Shown here one piece after another: positions 14,649-21,821 of a DNA stretch of 21,821 nt; the first letter of the stretch is position 1, and every line of letters begins with the position of its first letter. Position numbers and translations under genes: made by a program. This DNA is from Rhodospirillaceae bacterium (GTDB lineage Bacteria; Pseudomonadota; Alphaproteobacteria; DSM-16000; Inquilinaceae). The stretch lies in the NCBI GenBank assembly GCA_020425485.1, contig JAGQRL010000219.1:1-21821 (forward strand), written 5' to 3'. A model generated the notes under the pieces. That model worked only from the letters and a program-made list of their open reading frames with translations. It searched no databases and had not been told where the DNA came from.

Positions 14649-15578
14649 ATGACGCCCGATCTCTGCTACCTGCACCCGGCCCTCGACCGGGTTTCGGAAC
14701 GCCGCACCGATGCCACGTGGATCGCCGCACGCCTGGCCGATCCGGCCACCCGCATGGTGCCGGTGCGCGGCAGCCGGGTGCTGGTATCCGGCCCCGAGGA
14801 CGCACCGCGGCTGGCCTACGCCTCGGCCACGGAGGCGTGGTGGCAGGGGGCGGCGGAACCGCCGGTGCTGCTGGGCACGGTGGACGGCGTGGCCCATTTC
14901 GTCGCCGATCTTCAGCACATCGCCGATCCCCGCAGCGACCCGCGGATCACCGAGCGCGGCCGGCTGGTCGACCTGCGTGAGATGGGCTGGCTGCTGCCCA
15001 GGGGCGAAGGTGCGCTGGCCGCCCAGGCCCGGGCACTCTGGTGGTTCCACCGCCAGGCGCGCTTCTGCGGCACTTGTGGCCGGCCGACCCTGCCGGTGGA
15101 AGCCGGCACCAGCCGGCGCTGTGCCGATGACAGCTGTGCCGTTCAGGTGTTTCCGCGGCTCGACCCGGCGGTGATCGTGCTGGTCACCCACGGCGAGCGC
15201 GCCCTCCTGGGCCGCCAGAGGGTATGGCCCAAGGGCATGCATTCGGTGCTGGCGGGGTTCGTGGAAGCGGGGGAGAGCCTGGAAAGCTGCATCCGCCGCG
15301 AAGTGCGCGAGGAAGCCGGCGTGGAACTGGTCGACATCCGCTACCAGGCCAGCCAGCCCTGGCCGTTTCCGCAAAGCCTGATGCTGGCCTACCGGGCGGA
15401 GGCGGCATCGACGGAGATTGCCTGCAACGATGCCGAACTGGAGGAGGCGGACTGGTACGACCGCGCCTATCTCCAGTCGATCCGCCATCGCCAGCGCGGC
15501 GACGGCGACTTCTTCCTGCCAGCCGGCCACAGCGTGGCGCGCTGGCTGATCGATTGCTGGTTGGACGAGGCGGAGTGA
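14649..15578 (+). CDS. nudC: NAD(+)/NADH diphosphatase NudC
   Basis: A 309-aa Nudix hydrolase that cleaves NADH/NAD+ to NMN(H) and AMP and, in E. coli, removes NAD caps from RNA. An N-terminal domain (1-125) is followed by a four-Cys zinc site, C140-GT-C143 and C158-ADDS-C163. The Nudix box starts at G203 with GFVEAGES and contains REVREEAG (217-224). SQPWPFPQS (235-243) is the motif specific to NADH pyrophosphatases. The length is somewhat above E. coli NudC (257 aa), as is usual for alphaproteobacteria. The ATG at 14649 has only a weak ribosome site. It is divergent from the SRP RNA gene and convergent with flaF. Confidence 0.96.
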   Translation: MTPDLCYLHPALDRVSERRTDATWIAARLADPATRMVPVRGSRVLVSGPEDAPRLAYASATEAWWQGAAEPPVLLGTVDGVAHFVADLQHIADPRSDPRITERGRLVDLREMGWLLPRGEGALAAQARALWWFHRQARFCGTCGRPTLPVEAGTSRRCADDSCAVQVFPRLDPAVIVLVTHGERALLGRQRVWPKGMHSVLAGFVEAGESLESCIRREVREEAGVELVDIRYQASQPWPFPQSLMLAYRAEAASTEIACNDAELEEADWYDRAYLQSIRHRQRGDGDFFLPAGHSVARWLIDCWLDEAE

Positions 15579-15595
15579 GCCGCTGATTGGGCCGA

Positions 15596-15612
15596 TGCCG
15601 GGGCTACCGGCA
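15596..15612. terminator. hairpin between convergent nudC and flaF
   Basis: TGCCGG (15596-15601) pairs perfectly with CCGGCA (15607-15612) around GGCTA in the 42-base gap between convergent genes. A bidirectional terminator is plausible although T-runs are absent. Confidence 0.4.
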
Positions 15613-15620
15613 GGCGCGGA

Positions 15621-16040
15621 TCAGGCCGACGAGCTGATGTGATGCTCGTGCGGCGCGCCGGGCGGTGGCGGCGGCGACCCGCGGCTCTGCGCCTTCTGGG
15701 CCTGGAACAGCCCGGCGATCACCGAGCGGTTGACGTCGATCAGCGCATCGGGGCTGGCCTTGCCCTTGGACACAAGGTGGGTGTGCTTCTCCACCCAGAT
15801 CGACAGCGAGACGATGGACGCCTTCAACTGATCGGTCAGCTTGTTGTCGGGCGACAGGCAGTCGGCGGCAAACGCGTTCCACAGCTGCACGTTGCGGTAC
15901 AGGCACTTGATCAGGTCAGGCCCCTGTTCGCCGCGCAGCGACTCGATCTCGCGGGTGATGCGGCCCAGCACATCGGCCTCCACCTGGATCGGCTCCATGG
16001 TGACGCGCTGGGACTTCTGGTAGGCACTGTAGCCGCTCAT
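15621..16040 (-). CDS. flaF: flagellar biosynthesis regulator FlaF
   Basis: A 139-aa FlaF family protein. In Caulobacter and relatives FlaF promotes flagellin secretion/assembly and works opposite FlbT, the repressor of flagellin translation. Family features are YSAYQKSQ at the N-terminus, NVQLWNAFAADCLSPDNKL (about 50-68), ASIVSLSIWVEKHT (about 74-87) and LIDVNRSVIAGL (about 99-110). After residue 115 comes a Pro/His-rich tail (SPPPPPGAPHEHH) that I do not associate with the family. The ATG at 16038-16040 follows GGAG; the longer frame to 16127 starts in non-coding sequence. Flagellin and flbT are not next to it. Confidence 0.9.
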   Translation of the reverse strand: MSGYSAYQKSQRVTMEPIQVEADVLGRITREIESLRGEQGPDLIKCLYRNVQLWNAFAADCLSPDNKLTDQLKASIVSLSIWVEKHTHLVSKGKASPDALIDVNRSVIAGLFQAQKAQSRGSPPPPPGAPHEHHISSSA

Positions 16041-16237
16041 TCGGGTCTCCGATCGGCCGCTCGCGAGTGGATTGCCGTTGCCGGCCCGTGGCCCCTTCTG
16101 GAGCCTGTTTTGGACCGGTGCCGCCACGCCCCCACCCGGTGGCCCGGTCCGTGCTTCCGGCCGAGTGTCAAGGTGAAACCTTCAGAATTCGTTAAGCCTA
16201 CAGGACCTGGAAGGCCGGGTCCAAGGCCCTGAACCGA
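16041..16237. other. intergenic region upstream of flaF
   Basis: 197 bases between the amidase stop and the flaF start, both minus strand. It includes a small A/T-richer part (about 16168-16200) with a minus-strand TTGACA (16167-16172) and a TTAACGAATT element nearby. No sigma-54 or sigma-28 match in good register was found for flaF. Confidence 0.4.
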
Positions 16238-17611
16238 TCACCCATCGGGGTTGCACACCACCGCTTCCACCGCCGCCGCCACCTCCAGCAGCGCCAGGTC
16301 GCTGCCCCACGGCGCCATGATCTGCAGGCCCACCGGCAGTTCGCCGCCGGCATGGCAGGGCAGCGAGACGGCACAGACGTTCAGCACATTGCCGATGGAG
16401 GTGTTGCGCAGCACCAGCGCGTTGGTGCGGCCATACACGTCGTCGCTCGCCTCCAGGGGGGCGATTTCCGGCGCCACCACCGGCACGGTGGGCAGCAGCA
16501 CGCCATCGAAGCCGCGCAGCCGGGCGGTGAACCCGGCGACCAGGCTGGCCCTCAGCCGCTGCATGTCCAGCAGGTCGTTGGCGCTGATGGAAGCTCCGCG
16601 CTGGATGCGCGCCAGCACCCGCGGATCGATGCGGCCTTCGTAGCTGGCCAGGTGCGGGGCGTGGGTGTTGTAGGCTTCCGGCACCACCAGCCCGCCCAGC
16701 CGGTTGGCCGCCACCGCATCCTCGAACTCCGGCAGCACGATGGGCTCGCAGCGCGCACCGGCCTGGCTCAGACGATCGACGGCGCGGGCGAAGGCGCGGG
16801 CGACGGTGTCGTCCAGATCCTCCTGGGCCACCCCTTCGGCCACCGCCAGGCGCAGCCGCTCGCGGGCGATGGGTTGCAGCGGCCGCAGCGGCTGGCCGGC
16901 CATGATGGCGGCCACGGTGGCGCAGCACGCCACGCTGGGCGCCAGCGGACCGATGGTGTCGAGCGACGGCGACAGGGGGAAGCAGCCGTCCAGCGGCACG
17001 CGGCCATGGCTCGTTTTGTAGCCGACCAGGCCGGTGAAGGCGGCCGGGATGCGCACCGAGCCGCCGGTGTCGGTGCCGATGGCCACCGCGGCCATGCCGT
17101 CCACCACCGAAACGCCCGCCCCGGCTGACGACCCGCCGGGCACGCGGCTGCGGTCGGCCGGGTTGCCCGGGGTGCCGTAATGCGGGTTGAGCCCGAGGCC
17201 GGAAAAGGCGAACTCCGTCATGTTGGTGCGCCCCACCACCACCGCACCGGCCTGGCGCAGGCGGGCGACGGCCAGCGCATCCGCCTCGGCCGGCGGGCTG
17301 CCGGCGAGGATGGCGGAGCCGGCGCGCGTCACCTCGCCGGTCATGTCCAGCAAGTCCTTCACCGAAATCGGCACGCCGGCCAGCGGCGAGGCGGTCCACC
17401 CGGCCGCGCGTTGGATGTCGGCGGCCTTGGCGGCGGCGCGGGCGGCCTTCGGGGTGGTGGCGATGAAGGCGGTATCGCCGGGCTTGGATGGGTCGGCGAT
17501 GGCGGCTTCCGCTTCGTCCAGCAGGGCTTCCGCCGTCGTCTCCCCGGCGGCGAGCGCATCGGCGAGATCGGCAACGGAGCGCCGGTTGGTCGGTCGGTCA
17601 AGCCAGGTCAT
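16238..17611 (-). CDS. amidase signature family hydrolase
   Basis: A 457-aa cytosolic amidase. The Ser-cisSer-Lys triad is complete: K85 in PISVKDLLD (81-89), S161 in PGGSSAGAG (158-166) and nucleophile S185 in GTDTGGSVRIPA (179-190), with the usual 24-residue gap between the two serines. Substrate cannot be told; GatA-like, AtzF-like and aryl-amidase members share these motifs. GatA itself is unlikely, as no gatB or gatC is near and the gene is coupled to a channel. Its ATG overlaps the channel stop by four bases (ATGA), and AGAGG lies just upstream, so the two are co-translated. The Gly/Ala content and codon use are core-like. Confidence 0.92.
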   Translation of the reverse strand: MTWLDRPTNRRSVADLADALAAGETTAEALLDEAEAAIADPSKPGDTAFIATTPKAARAAAKAADIQRAAGWTASPLAGVPISVKDLLDMTGEVTRAGSAILAGSPPAEADALAVARLRQAGAVVVGRTNMTEFAFSGLGLNPHYGTPGNPADRSRVPGGSSAGAGVSVVDGMAAVAIGTDTGGSVRIPAAFTGLVGYKTSHGRVPLDGCFPLSPSLDTIGPLAPSVACCATVAAIMAGQPLRPLQPIARERLRLAVAEGVAQEDLDDTVARAFARAVDRLSQAGARCEPIVLPEFEDAVAANRLGGLVVPEAYNTHAPHLASYEGRIDPRVLARIQRGASISANDLLDMQRLRASLVAGFTARLRGFDGVLLPTVPVVAPEIAPLEASDDVYGRTNALVLRNTSIGNVLNVCAVSLPCHAGGELPVGLQIMAPWGSDLALLEVAAAVEAVVCNPDG

Positions 17612-18636
17612 GGAAGCCTCTCGGGGTCTGCGGGGAGCGGGTTGGGTGCGAGGTGGAGGGGGCCGCCGCAATAGGGGCAGCTCAGGGTATCCGATGGAGC
17701 GCCGGGCGCGGTGGCGGGCAGCGGTACGGCTGGGGTAGCGGACGGTTCTGCGGATGCGGCCGGATGCACGATCTCGCCGCTGTCCACCACCGACAGCCCC
17801 ATGTCGACCCCCTGCTGGGCCAGCAAGGCGCGCGCCTCGGCATCCAGCGGGCCGGCCTTCACCGCTTCCTCCACCGCCTGTTCCAGCCGGTCGCGGCGTT
17901 TCTGCAACTCCGCGGAAAAGCGCGAGGCGAGCATGCCGGCGGGCAGGGCGACGACGCCGATGCCCAGCACCATGATCAGCACCCCCAGCACCCGGCCGGG
18001 CAGGCTGACCGGCGTCACGTCGCCATAGCCCACCGTGGTCAGCGTGACCACCGACCACCACATGGCCTGGGGGATGGAACCGAAGGAGTCCGGCTGCACC
18101 GATCGTTCCGCCCAGTACATCAGGCTGGCGGCGATGAGGATGAGGATGCCCAGCACGAACAGGGCGGCGGTGAGGGCGCGGGCTTCGGCCTTGATGGCAT
18201 CGCCCAGCATCTTCAAGGGCGCGAAATAGCGGGTTAGCTTGAGGATCCGCAGCAGCCGCAGCACCTTCAGCAGCCGCAGGTCGGTGCCGAACACCAGGGA
18301 GGCATAGAAGGGCAGGATGGCCAGCAGGTCGATCACCGCCATCGGCGACACGACATAGCGCCACACCGGCCCGCGCTCTTGGCTGGCCCACAGCCGGGCG
18401 GCATATTCCACGGTGAAGATCAGCACCGTCGCCGTTTCCACCACGGCAAACGGCGTGGCGTAGGCGTCCTGCAACTCGGCGACGCTGGACAACACGATTT
18501 CCACGATGGCGGCGACGATCACCACCACCAGAACGGCGTTCACCAGCCGCGAGGTGCGGTCTGCCGGGTCGCAGACCTCCAAGATCTCATAGACGCGCCG
18601 GCGGGTGAGCCCGGCCGGCCCCGGAACGGCAGCCAT
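17608..18636 (-). CDS. voltage-gated-type potassium channel (six TM)
   Basis: A 342-aa ion-transport family subunit, expected to form a tetramer in the inner membrane. S1 is about 31-51, S2 61-81, S3 98-117. S4 is DLRLLKVLRLLRILKLTRY (119-137), with basic residues every third or so position (R121, K124, R127, R130, K133, R136), a voltage-sensor pattern. S5 is about 155-175. The pore has selectivity filter TVGYGD (201-206), and S6 is about 214-236. The tail has a coiled region (240-270), a Pro/Ala-rich linker and a CPYCGG knuckle (320-325). No cyclic-nucleotide-binding domain is visible. It starts 29 bases after the cyclase gene and overlaps the amidase gene by four bases, so the three likely form an operon. 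Confidence 0.94.
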   Translation of the reverse strand: MAAVPGPAGLTRRRVYEILEVCDPADRTSRLVNAVLVVVIVAAIVEIVLSSVAELQDAYATPFAVVETATVLIFTVEYAARLWASQERGPVWRYVVSPMAVIDLLAILPFYASLVFGTDLRLLKVLRLLRILKLTRYFAPLKMLGDAIKAEARALTAALFVLGILILIAASLMYWAERSVQPDSFGSIPQAMWWSVVTLTTVGYGDVTPVSLPGRVLGVLIMVLGIGVVALPAGMLASRFSAELQKRRDRLEQAVEEAVKAGPLDAEARALLAQQGVDMGLSVVDSGEIVHPAASAEPSATPAVPLPATAPGAPSDTLSCPYCGGPLHLAPNPLPADPERLP

Positions 18637-18665
18637 GGCTCATGGTATGGCGCGTCTGGGGAGGC

Positions 18666-20084
18666 TTAACAACAGGGCGAAAGCGGCGGGCCGCCCCACA
18701 ACCGCAGCGGCTCGTCCAGCCCGCGCAGGGAGTGCAGCCCCAGGTCCTCCAGGCCGCCGGGTGCGGTCCCGCCTTCCTCGGCCACCGCCTGGGCCAGGGC
18801 GTCGGACACCACCAGGGCGCGGCTGAGCCGGCGGGTTTCCCGCTCCACCCGGGCGGCGATGTTGACGGTGCTGCCCAGCACGGCGAATTCCCGGCAGCGG
18901 TCGTCCCCGGCATCGCCCACCAGCACCTGGCCATGGTGGATGCCGATGCCCACGGCGATGGGGGCCCGCCCGGCCGCCTGCCGCTTTTCCGACCAGCGCT
19001 GCATTTCCTCCAGCAGGTCGCGGGCGCAGGCGAGCGCCCGGGTGGCCGGCCGCGGCTCCTGCTCGAAGATGCCGAAGGTCGCCATCACGGCGTCGCCGAT
19101 ATACTTGTTCAGCGTGCCCTGGTGGGCGAACACCGTGCCGGCGCAGCGCTGGTAGTAGCTTTGCAGCAAGGTCACCGAGTCGTCCGGCGCCAGTTGCTCG
19201 CAAAGCCGCGTGAACCCCACCAGATCGACGAACAGCACCGCGGCGGAATGCTGCTTGGGATGGGCGATGGCCTCGCCCGCGGTGGCCAGCGTGCGCGCCA
19301 GGTTGGGCGAGAAATAGCGCGCCAGATTGGCCCGTTCGTAGGCCAGGCGCACCTCGCGGCTGGCAAGCCGGCGCGAGCGCACGGCGGTGGCCGCCAGGAT
19401 GCCGGTGAGGATGGTGAGGATGACGATCTGCTGGGCCCAGACGACGGCGCTGACGTAGTGGCGGTTGAGCATCAGCTCCAGCACCGAATCGACGTTGTTG
19501 ATGGTGTAGAGCGCATCGAGCGACACCGTGAACACGTCGGCCCGCATCAGGATGAGCGTCATGCCGATGGACCAGCACACCCCCAGCGAGGCTCCGGTAG
19601 CCAGCACCGTGGCCGGCGAGAAGGTGAGGCCGGCCAGCAGCAGGAAGATCAGCAGGAATTCGTAGTTGCCGAGCCGGAGCTGCATGGCGATGGGCCAGTC
19701 GTACGGCACGGTGGGGTTGGGCAGCAGCACCGCGGTGGTGATGAGGGCGGCGTCGAACAGGATGAAGCCGTAGCGGGCCAGCGCATGGCGGCGCACACCG
19801 CGCCTGGCCAGCACCGACTGGACGTAGCCGGACGCCACCAGCACCGCGGCGATGCCGACATAGTAGAGGGCCGACAGGATGGGGGCGCGCGCCAGGATCC
19901 AGGAACAGGCCACCAGCATGGAGACCGCACGGAACCAGTGGGCCAGCCGCACCCCGGTGGCTTCCACCTGTTCGAACTGGGCCTGCAGGATGGGCGAGCC
20001 GTCGATACCGCCATAGGGCGCCACCACGGCCCGCCAGGCGCGGCGCAGGAAGCGGAAGGACAGTCGGTTTCGGCCCATGGTCAT
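18666..20084 (-). CDS. membrane-bound class III adenylate/guanylate cyclase
   Basis: A 472-aa predicted cAMP (or cGMP) synthase. The N-terminal half (about 50-235) has six or so hydrophobic segments; it is followed by a linker with RYFSPNLARTLA (256-267) typical of class III cyclases. The catalytic domain covers about 278-465: metal ligands D287 (FVDLVGFT) and D331 (NKYIGDAV), substrate lysine K327, and transition-state N408 and R412 (STVNIAAR). The position that selects adenine (Asp in class IIIa, Thr/Ser in IIIb) is Ala401 in EFAVLG, which is unusual. The start MTMG (ATG at 20082-20084) follows GGATGCG; the ATG two codons later is an alternative. It lies first in a probable operon with the channel and amidase. 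Confidence 0.92.
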   Translation of the reverse strand: MTMGRNRLSFRFLRRAWRAVVAPYGGIDGSPILQAQFEQVEATGVRLAHWFRAVSMLVACSWILARAPILSALYYVGIAAVLVASGYVQSVLARRGVRRHALARYGFILFDAALITTAVLLPNPTVPYDWPIAMQLRLGNYEFLLIFLLLAGLTFSPATVLATGASLGVCWSIGMTLILMRADVFTVSLDALYTINNVDSVLELMLNRHYVSAVVWAQQIVILTILTGILAATAVRSRRLASREVRLAYERANLARYFSPNLARTLATAGEAIAHPKQHSAAVLFVDLVGFTRLCEQLAPDDSVTLLQSYYQRCAGTVFAHQGTLNKYIGDAVMATFGIFEQEPRPATRALACARDLLEEMQRWSEKRQAAGRAPIAVGIGIHHGQVLVGDAGDDRCREFAVLGSTVNIAARVERETRRLSRALVVSDALAQAVAEEGGTAPGGLEDLGLHSLRGLDEPLRLWGGPPLSPCC

Positions 20085-20209
20085 CGCATCCAGACGCGGC
20101 CGCCGGCCGGGCGGAACGGGATCGGCAGACTGACATATGGCGATTGGGCCAGGAATGGGGCGGTTTGGTGCCCGCCAACCCATCCGGCCGAACTGCGGCG
20201 CAGACCGCT
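20085..20209. other. gap upstream of the cyclase operon
   Basis: 125 G/C-rich bases between the acyl-CoA synthetase stop and the cyclase start. I see no clear promoter, but its length and the change of function suggest that the cyclase operon has its own. Confidence 0.35.
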
Positions 20210-21821
20210 CTAGGAGCCGCTGGCTTCCCGCAGCGCGCGGCGGATGATCTTGCCGGTGGTGGTCATCGGCAGCTCGTCCACGAACTCCACGATGCGCGGG
20301 TATTCGTGGGCGGCCAGGCGCGTCTTCACGAAGTCCTGGATCTCGCGTTTGAGGGTGTCGGACCGCTCCACGCCGGGGCGCAGCACCACCACCGCCTTCA
20401 CCACCTCCGTGCGCACCGGATCGGGCACGCCGACGGCGGCGGCCAAGGCCACGGAGGGGTGGCGCATCAGGCAATCCTCGATCTCGCCGGGGCCGATGCG
20501 GTAGCCGGCGGACGTGATCACGTCGTCGTCGCGGCCGACGAACCACAGATAGCCGTCGTCGTCGGTCTGGGCGGTGTCGCCCGTCACCATCCAGTCGCCG
20601 ACGAACTTGGCGGCCGTGGCCTCCGGGTTGTTCCAGTAGCCGAGGAACATCACCGGATCGGGCCGGTGCACCGCCACCTGGCCGATTTCCCCGGCCGGCG
20701 CCGGCTGCCCGTCCTCGCCCAGCACCACCACTTCGTGGCCCGGCACCGGCCGGCCCATGGCACCGGGGCGCACCGGGAACAGGTCGGCGTTGTTGGCGAC
20801 GATCAGGTTGCACTCGGTCTGGCCATAGAACTCGTTGATGGTCAGCCCGAAGGTCTCACGCCCCCAGCCCAGCAGTTCCGCCCCCAGGGTTTCGCCGCCG
20901 GAGCCGATGGAGCGCAGGCCGGGGATCGGCGGCGGGTCGGCCTGGCGCAGCAGCTTGAGCGCGGTGGGCGGGAAGAAGATGTTGCGCACGCCGGTGCCGG
21001 CGATCAGCCGCACCGTGGTGTCCACATCGAACTTGGCCATGCGGTGGGCGACCACCGGCACGCCGTAGTAGAGCGAGGGCAGCAGCACATCCAACAGCCC
21101 GCCGATCCACGCCCAGTCCGCCGGTGTCCAGAAGCGGTCGCCCGGCTGGGGGAAGAAGCGGTGGGGCATTTCCACCCCCGGCAGGTGGCCCAGCAGCACG
21201 CGGTGGCCGTGCACCGCCCCCTTGGGCGAGCCGGTGGTGCCCGAGGTGTAGATGATCACGGCCGGATCGTCGGGGCCGGTGTCGGCCATGATGGGGCTGT
21301 CCGACGCCGCTTCCAGCGTCGGCCAGAAGGCCACCGTGCCGGGCGGCGGGGTGCCCACCGGGTCGGTCAGCAGCACGGTGCGCAGGTTCGGCAGCCGCGG
21401 GGCCAGCGCTTCCACCTTCGGCCAGTTGGCGCGGTCGGTCACCAGCACCGACGCGCCGCTGTCGGAAAGCCGGTGGGCCAGCGCCTCCTCGCCGAACAGG
21501 GTGAACAGGGGCAGCGCCACGGCAGCCGCCTTGTACACGCCCATATGGGCGATGGCGCATTCGACGGACTGGCTGAGCAGGATGCCCACCCGGTCGCCGC
21601 GGCCGACGCCGAGATGGGCGAGCGCGTGGCCCAGCCGGTTGGACCAGGCGTCCAGCGCATCGAAGGTCACGGTTTCCGCCCGGCCGTCGGCATCCACGGC
21701 GATCAGGGCGGGGCGGCCGCTGCCGTCGGCATGGCGGGTGCAGGCCGCTTCGGCGATGTTGAAGCGCTGGGGCAGGTCCCAGCGGAAGGCGGCACGGCAG
21801 GCTTCGTAGCTGTCGGCTTTG
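20210..21821 (-). CDS. AMP-forming acyl-CoA synthetase, N-terminus cut by window edge
   Basis: ANL-superfamily ligase that activates an organic acid with ATP to an acyl-AMP and then the CoA thioester. 536 residues are visible and the frame stays open to the window end; the first visible stretch, with WDLPQRFNIAEAAC, is the usual N-terminal region of medium-chain/acetyl-CoA-type synthetases, so few residues are lost. Motifs are the P-loop YTSGTTGSPKG, NEFYGQTECN, GDWMVTGDTA, the hinge/A8 block SAGYRIGPGEIE, and C-terminal TTTGKIIRRALRE with the catalytic lysine. The acid substrate is unknown; the sequence looks closer to medium-chain (ACSM-like) enzymes than to acetyl-CoA synthetase. Any start inside the window would remove conserved sequence. 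Same strand as the cyclase operon. Confidence 0.94.
   Translation of the reverse strand, partial: KADSYEACRAAFRWDLPQRFNIAEAACTRHADGSGRPALIAVDADGRAETVTFDALDAWSNRLGHALAHLGVGRGDRVGILLSQSVECAIAHMGVYKAAAVALPLFTLFGEEALAHRLSDSGASVLVTDRANWPKVEALAPRLPNLRTVLLTDPVGTPPPGTVAFWPTLEAASDSPIMADTGPDDPAVIIYTSGTTGSPKGAVHGHRVLLGHLPGVEMPHRFFPQPGDRFWTPADWAWIGGLLDVLLPSLYYGVPVVAHRMAKFDVDTTVRLIAGTGVRNIFFPPTALKLLRQADPPPIPGLRSIGSGGETLGAELLGWGRETFGLTINEFYGQTECNLIVANNADLFPVRPGAMGRPVPGHEVVVLGEDGQPAPAGEIGQVAVHRPDPVMFLGYWNNPEATAAKFVGDWMVTGDTAQTDDDGYLWFVGRDDDVITSAGYRIGPGEIEDCLMRHPSVALAAAVGVPDPVRTEVVKAVVVLRPGVERSDTLKREIQDFVKTRLAAHEYPRIVEFVDELPMTTTGKIIRRALREASGS

Noticed and set aside
14377..14805. Minus-strand open frame of 142 codons over the SRP RNA
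   Set aside because: It overlaps a clear structural RNA gene and the nudC start and has no protein-like features.
16238..18391. Amidase frame extended to 717 codons
   Set aside because: The extension is a shadow of the channel gene; the ATG overlapping the channel stop is the natural start.
18666..20813. Longer version of the cyclase (715 codons)
   Set aside because: The upstream part is an out-of-frame reading of the acyl-CoA synthetase gene; MTMG at 20084 is the sensible start.

Overview
The window is high-GC DNA, most likely a chromosomal segment of an alphaproteobacterium, probably Rhodospirillales/Azospirillaceae-like. This is inferred from a FlaF flagellin regulator, a DUF1217 protein, a phasin with an Ala/Lys/Pro-rich N-terminus, the short alphaproteobacterial type of SRP RNA, and strongly G/C-biased third codon positions. 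Both edges cut genes: moaA at the left and an acyl-CoA synthetase at the right.

Layout. (1) 1-957: 3' part of moaA (molybdenum cofactor). (2) 958-3654: an A/T-richer accessory insert with one long gene (816 codons, TTG start). It carries a zinc ribbon and a C-terminal PD-(D/E)xK-like nuclease core, so a defence role is suspected. This is the most novel item. (3) 3739-5820: an MpaA-like M14 metallopeptidase, a divergent 98-aa protein with a good sigma-54 promoter match in front, and a SYLF/Ysc84-type exported protein. (4) 6031-8345: translationally coupled cobS-cobC (cobalamin nucleotide loop assembly), divergent from a plant NIC1-type nicotinamidase. (5) 8367-10788: a D-Ala-D-Ala carboxypeptidase with a SPOR domain, divergent from a small lipoprotein. 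(6) 10886-11858: a phasin gene with a sigma-70-like promoter, a perfect 19-bp palindrome over the predicted start site and a strong terminator hairpin. (7) 11900-14500: a membrane-TPR protein, a DUF1217 protein and the SRP RNA gene, all on the minus strand. (8) 14649-16040: nudC (NADH pyrophosphatase), convergent with flaF. (9) 16238-20084: a minus-strand set of class III nucleotide cyclase, voltage-gated-type K+ channel and amidase, with the channel and amidase genes overlapping by 4 nt. (10) 20210-21821: the acyl-CoA synthetase, partial.

Functional themes are cofactor metabolism (Moco, B12, NAD turnover by nicotinamidase and NudC), envelope and peptidoglycan (M14 peptidase, DacA-type enzyme, lipoprotein), carbon storage (phasin), motility (FlaF, DUF1217, possibly the sigma-54-linked small protein) and signalling (cyclase with channel). 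I saw no tRNA, rRNA, CRISPR array, insertion sequence or integrase. No gap between genes exceeds 300 bases; the larger gaps are described as features.
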